Below, in pieces: positions 63,301 through 64,000 of a stretch of 64,000 bases of DNA. The notes beneath the pieces are model-generated. The model made no database searches, was not told where the DNA came from, and saw only the letters and a program-made list of their open reading frames with translations. The stretch is from Arthrobacter terricola (GTDB taxonomy: Bacteria > Actinomycetota > Actinomycetes > Actinomycetales > Micrococcaceae). The stretch spans positions 1 to 64,000 of the forward strand of contig NZ_SMRU01000003.1 in the NCBI RefSeq assembly GCF_004354015.1. Direction: 5' to 3'. Every line of letters starts with the position of its first letter. Position 1 is the stretch's first letter. The position numbers and the translations under genes were made by a program.

Positions 63301-64000
63301 ATGGCTTCGATCTATGACGTGGTGATCGTCGGTGGCGGGATCGCCGGACTATCACTCGCTTCAGCGCTGGCGGGCCAGTGCTCGGTTGCCCTCGTGGAAG
63401 CCGAACAAACGCTTGCGTACCACACGTCTTCGCGCTCCGCCCGGCAGCTGATCCCGAGCTACGGTCCTGCAGTCGTGCAGGAACTCACTGTCCGGACTCT
63501 GGAGCTCATGGCGGCTCGTGACGCGGCGCTGCCGGTGCCGGTGCTGGAACCGCGGTCATTCATGCTGGTGGGCGACGAAGCGACCGTCAAAGCCGAAGCC
63601 AGCGGCCACATGCATTCGATCACGCACGCCGAAGCCCTGGAATTGTGTCCGGCGTTGATGCCCGGCGCGTTCACTGTGGCGGGTTTGGACACGGGATCGT
63701 TCGCCTGCAATGCGCCTGTGCTGTTGGATGACCACCGGCAGCGCGCCGGGGCCGGGGGAGTGGACATCATCACCGGGGCACGGGTCCATTCGGCCCAGCG
63801 GCTTGGCTCGGGTTGGCAGCTCGGCGCGGGGATGGAGGGGTTCCAGTCGGCCGTCGTCGTGAACGCGGCCGGTGCGTGGGCTGACGAACTTGCGGTGCTC
63901 AGCGGCGTGGAGAAGCTCGGGCTGCAGCCGTTCCGACGCACGGCGGCGATTGTCGACGTCGAACGCCCGCTTGCGCCGGGAACTCCCATGGTGGCGGCTG
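63301..64000 (+). CDS. DAO-type FAD-dependent oxidoreductase, 3' end cut by window edge
   Basis: The first 233 codons of a DadA/SoxA-like flavoprotein. The N-terminal FAD fold has VVIVGGGIAGLSLA and an acidic end of strand 2 (VEAEQ). HTSSRSARQLIPSYG resembles the substrate/FAD loop of D-amino-acid or glycine/sarcosine oxidases, and VVNAAGAWADELA is the typical DAO second motif. The usual length is 350-400, so roughly the last third is missing. It appears to be in an operon with the PNPOx gene. Confidence 0.9.
   Translation, partial: MASIYDVVIVGGGIAGLSLASALAGQCSVALVEAEQTLAYHTSSRSARQLIPSYGPAVVQELTVRTLELMAARDAALPVPVLEPRSFMLVGDEATVKAEASGHMHSITHAEALELCPALMPGAFTVAGLDTGSFACNAPVLLDDHRQRAGAGGVDIITGARVHSAQRLGSGWQLGAGMEGFQSAVVVNAAGAWADELAVLSGVEKLGLQPFRRTAAIVDVERPLAPGTPMVAA

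Overview
The window is high-GC DNA with many GTG/TTG starts, AAGGAGG/GAAAGG-type ribosome binding sites and a gene content typical of a soil actinobacterium of the Micrococcaceae (Arthrobacter/Pseudarthrobacter-like). This placement rests on protein sequences and gene order, not on a search. No rRNA, tRNA, insertion sequence, integrase or CRISPR array was seen. Both window edges cut genes: nirB at the left (3' end missing) and a DAO-type FAD oxidoreductase at the right (3' end missing).

A conserved actinobacterial backbone runs through the first half: phosphohexomutase (pmmB-like), purine nucleoside phosphorylase, quinone reductase lpdA, acyl-CoA carboxylase accA3, maf, accE, accD5, birA and a PH-domain membrane protein. 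From memory this is the order of the Mycobacterium tuberculosis Rv3278c-Rv3308 region. Accessory blocks are inserted between the backbone genes. They are: a probable copper-handling operon (PepSY protein, YcnI, Met/His-rich membrane protein; 3.5-6.6 kb); assimilatory nitrate uptake and reduction (nasC, nasA, narK; 9.1-14.2 kb), with nirB at 0-1.5 kb; an MHS-family transporter; a four-gene surface cassette (collagen-like lipoprotein, Tat-exported small protein, phage tail-collar protein, GNAT acetyltransferase; 18-20.9 kb); and an MMPL exporter with its TetR regulator, a YbjQ protein, a dicarboxylate-type symporter and a DUF885 protein (21.8-29 kb).

From 31 to 50 kb come an SDR, birA, the PH-domain protein, a class III nucleotide cyclase, a PP2C phosphatase, a Pro-rich exported protein, ligA and an inositol-phosphatase-like gene. 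These are followed by a small accessory stretch (LLM flavin monooxygenase, GNAT, RidA), a CitA/CitB-like two-component system divergent from a CitMHS citrate transporter, and the gatCAB operon closed by a strong terminator.

From 50 to 64 kb lies a carbohydrate-utilisation region: a LacI regulator, an ABC importer (lipoprotein plus two permeases, no ATPase), a DUF4091 putative glycosidase and a Gfo/Idh/MocA oxidoreductase. A LysR regulator follows, divergent from tdh-kbl (threonine to glycine plus acetyl-CoA), then a GH4 glycosidase, a PNPOx-fold protein and the truncated FAD enzyme.

The most notable signals are five GlnR-type half-sites in exact 11-bp phase upstream of nirB, with a degenerate version upstream of narK; the collagen/tail-collar cassette inserted between accA3 and maf, whose GNAT gene has no ordinary start codon; two 16-bp repeats 21 bp apart upstream of the MHS transporter; and several short perfect tandem duplications, two of them in-frame 21-bp duplications inside regulator genes.
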